Assembly: GCA_943912755.1 (NCBI GenBank)
Contig: CALTWF010000015.1
Location: forward strand, 1 to 64,000
Direction: 5' to 3'
From: an uncultured Pseudomonas sp.
GTDB lineage: Bacteria; Pseudomonadota; Gammaproteobacteria; Pseudomonadales; Pseudomonadaceae
Length of the DNA: 64,000 nucleotides
This document shows, one piece after another, positions 62,081 through 64,000 of this stretch. Under the pieces are notes generated by a model. That model was not told the DNA's origin and did no database searches. It saw only the letters and a list, made by a program, of their open reading frames with translations. Made by a program: the position numbers and the translations under genes. Numbering within the stretch: the stretch's first letter is position 1; each line of letters starts with the position of its first letter.

Positions 62081-64000
62081 TCAGCCGCGAGCCTTGTACT
62101 GCTGCCTGAAGCGGTGGAGCAATGGCTCGGTATAGCCGCTCGGCTGCCGGGTGCCATCGAACACCAGGGCACAGGCCGCCGCGAATGCCAGCGAGGCGTC
62201 GAAGTCCGGCGCCATCGGCCGGTACAGCGGATCCCCCAGGTTCTGTCCGTCGACCACCACGGCCATGCGCTTGAGCGCCGCCAGCACCTGGTCGGCGTGC
62301 ACCACGCCATGGCGCAGCCAGTTGGCGATGTGCTGGCTGGAGATGCGCAAGGTGGCGCGGTCTTCCATCAGGCCGATGTCATGGATATCCGGCACCTTGG
62401 AACAGCCGACGCCCTGCTCGACCCAGCGCACCACATAGCCGAGCAACCCTTGCGCGTTGTTCTCCAGTTCTTCGGCAATCGCCCGGGCATCCCAGTCGGC
62501 GAGGTTGCCCAGGGGAATTTCCAGCAGTTCATCCTGCAGCCCTGCCAGTTCGTCGGCGCTGGCCGTGGCGATGATGTCGCGCTGCACGGCGCCGACATCG
62601 ACCTGGTGATAGTGCATGGCATGCAGCGTGGCCGCCGTCGGCGATGGCACCCAGGCGGTGTTCGCGCCGGCCTGCGGGTGGGCGATCTTCTGCTCCAGCA
62701 TCGCCTGCATCAGGTCGGGCATGGCCCACATGCCCTTGCCGATCTGCGCCCGGCCGCGCAACTGGCAGTCCAGGCCGATCAATACGTTGTTGCGCTCGTA
62801 GGCCTTGAGCCAGCGGCTGGACTTCATGTCGGCCTTGCGCAGCATCGGCCCGGCCTCCATCAGCGTGTGCATTTCGTCGCCGGTGCGGTCGAGGAAACCG
62901 GTGTTGATGAACACCAGGCGCTCGCTGGCCTGGGCGATGCACGCCTTGAGGTTGAGGCTGGTGCGCCGCTCCTCGTCCATGATGCCCATCTTCAGGGTGT
63001 TGCCCGGGAGCCCCAGCAGGGCCTCGACACGACCGAACAGCTGCGCGGTGAAGGCCACTTCCTCGGGGCCGTGCATCTTCGGTTTGACGATATAGACGCT
63101 GCCATGCCGGGCGTTGCGCCGGTGCTCCAGGTCATGCAGCGCCGCCAGGCTGGTGACCACGGCGTCGACGATGCCTTCCGGCACTTCGCCGCCGGCGTTG
63201 TCGAGCAGCGCCGGGGTGGTCATCAGGTGGCCGACGTTGCGCACCAGCATCAGCGAACAGCCGGGCAGCCATAGCGTGCTGCCGTCGGCCCGCGACCACT
63301 GGCGCGGCGGGTTGAGCCGGCGGGTCAGGGTGCGGCCGTTCTTTTCCAGGGTTTCGCTCAGGTCACCCTTCATCAGCCCCAGCCAGTTGCGGTAGACCAG
63401 CACCTTGTCGGCGGCATCCACGGCGGCCACCGAATCCTCGCAGTCCATGATGGTGGTCAGCGCAGCTTCCAGCACCACGTCATGGATCTGCGCCGGGTCC
63501 TGGCTGCCGATGGCGGTGCTGCCGTCGATATGGAGTTCGATATGCAGGCCGTTGTTGATCAGCAACAGCGCGCTCGGCGCCGCGGTATCGCCGCGCAGGC
63601 CGAGCCATTGCCGTGGGTCGGCGAGGCCGCTGGTGGAGCCGTCGGCCAGGGTCACGCGCAACTGGCCGTTGTCGATGGCGTAGCGTGTCGAACCGAGGTG
63701 ACTGCCCGAGGCCAGCGGCACGCTACGGTCGAGAAACCCGCGGGCGAAGGCCACCACCTGCTGCGCCCGCTGCGGATTGAAAGCCGCTTGCCGGGCTGTC
63801 GGGCCTTCGTCGGCGATCACATCGGTACCGTACAAGGCGTCATACAGCGAGCCCCAACGGGCGTTGGCGGCATTCAGCGCATAGCGCGCATTCATCACCG
63901 GCACCACCAGTTGCGGGCCGGCCTGCAGGGCGATTTCGCTATCGACGTTGCCGGTGCTCACCGCCACCGTCTCGGGTACGGCTTGCAGGTAGCCGATGGA
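62081..64000 (-). CDS. glcB: Malate synthase G (N-terminus beyond window)
   Basis: 640 codons of the roughly 725-residue malate synthase G, running off the right end with the frame open to 64000. It condenses glyoxylate with acetyl-CoA to malate. Family stretches are ARYALNAANARWGSLYDALYGTDVI, EAALTTIMDCEDSVAAVDAADKVLVYRNWLGLMKGDL, KMGIMDEERRTSLNLKACI and MWAMPDLMQAMLEQK. It converges with the amidase. It is not obviously linked to the aldoxime cluster and is probably a housekeeping gene. Confidence 0.95.
   Translation of the reverse strand, partial: SIGYLQAVPETVAVSTGNVDSEIALQAGPQLVVPVMNARYALNAANARWGSLYDALYGTDVIADEGPTARQAAFNPQRAQQVVAFARGFLDRSVPLASGSHLGSTRYAIDNGQLRVTLADGSTSGLADPRQWLGLRGDTAAPSALLLINNGLHIELHIDGSTAIGSQDPAQIHDVVLEAALTTIMDCEDSVAAVDAADKVLVYRNWLGLMKGDLSETLEKNGRTLTRRLNPPRQWSRADGSTLWLPGCSLMLVRNVGHLMTTPALLDNAGGEVPEGIVDAVVTSLAALHDLEHRRNARHGSVYIVKPKMHGPEEVAFTAQLFGRVEALLGLPGNTLKMGIMDEERRTSLNLKACIAQASERLVFINTGFLDRTGDEMHTLMEAGPMLRKADMKSSRWLKAYERNNVLIGLDCQLRGRAQIGKGMWAMPDLMQAMLEQKIAHPQAGANTAWVPSPTAATLHAMHYHQVDVGAVQRDIIATASADELAGLQDELLEIPLGNLADWDARAIAEELENNAQGLLGYVVRWVEQGVGCSKVPDIHDIGLMEDRATLRISSQHIANWLRHGVVHADQVLAALKRMAVVVDGQNLGDPLYRPMAPDFDASLAFAAACALVFDGTRQPSGYTEPLLHRFRQQYKARG

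Overview
This is a GC-rich chromosomal segment of a Pseudomonas (putida/fluorescens-type lineage). The assignment rests on a degradative class II HMG-CoA reductase colinear with Pseudomonas mevalonii MvaA, Pseudomonas-style mdcABCDEGHLM malonate decarboxylase genes, REP elements with the cores GGGAGCTGGCTTGCCAGC and GCGAGCAGGCTCGC, a DUF6124 gene, and dense regulators of the LysR, AraC, TetR and MocR types. No rRNA, tRNA, CRISPR array, transposase or phage module was seen. The first and last genes (mvaB, glcB) are cut by the window ends.

Layout. 1-3.3 kb: mevalonate catabolism (mvaAB) with a divergent MocR-type regulator. 3.3-5.5 kb: arsRBC. 5.6-9.0 kb: an APH-like kinase, a LysE exporter with a divergent Lrp regulator, a GNAT enzyme and a lipoprotein. 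9.1-12.8 kb: a folate-independent methionine synthase operon (mesX, mesD, flavin reductase, MetR-like LysR) behind a MetR-box palindrome. 12.9-17.8 kb: a secreted protein and a FecI/FecR/TonB-receptor iron-uptake unit. 17.8-23.6 kb: a methyltransferase, a VOC protein, a TetR-controlled electrophile/quinone-type operon, a GlxA-type regulator and a secreted protein. 23.6-24.3 kb: an AT-rich TPR gene directly behind an integron attC-like site. 24.6-32.8 kb: the mdc malonate decarboxylase operon, its transporter and its LysR regulator.

33-47.5 kb is the most coherent catabolic block. A two-component indole oxygenase (iifC/iifD homologues), an SDR (iifB) and a dienelactone-hydrolase-like enzyme (iifA) should turn indole into anthranilate. 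antABC then makes catechol and catA opens it to cis,cis-muconate. Two AraC regulators, a SphA-type outer-membrane protein and a PAS-containing chemoreceptor lie in the same block.

47.7-55.6 kb holds small accessory genes: a membrane protein, a 62-bp inverted-repeat element, a DUF6124 gene with an overlapping upstream ORF and structured leader, a TetR/MFS pair with two exact operators, four small hypothetical proteins, and a LysR/hydrolase/aldo-keto reductase group. 55.7-62.0 kb is an aldoxime-nitrile-amide-acid pathway: AraC regulator, SphA-like protein, heme aldoxime dehydratase, nitrile hydratase alpha and beta, and amidase. The nitrile hydratase has an unusual metal motif and no activator gene nearby. 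The window ends in malate synthase G.
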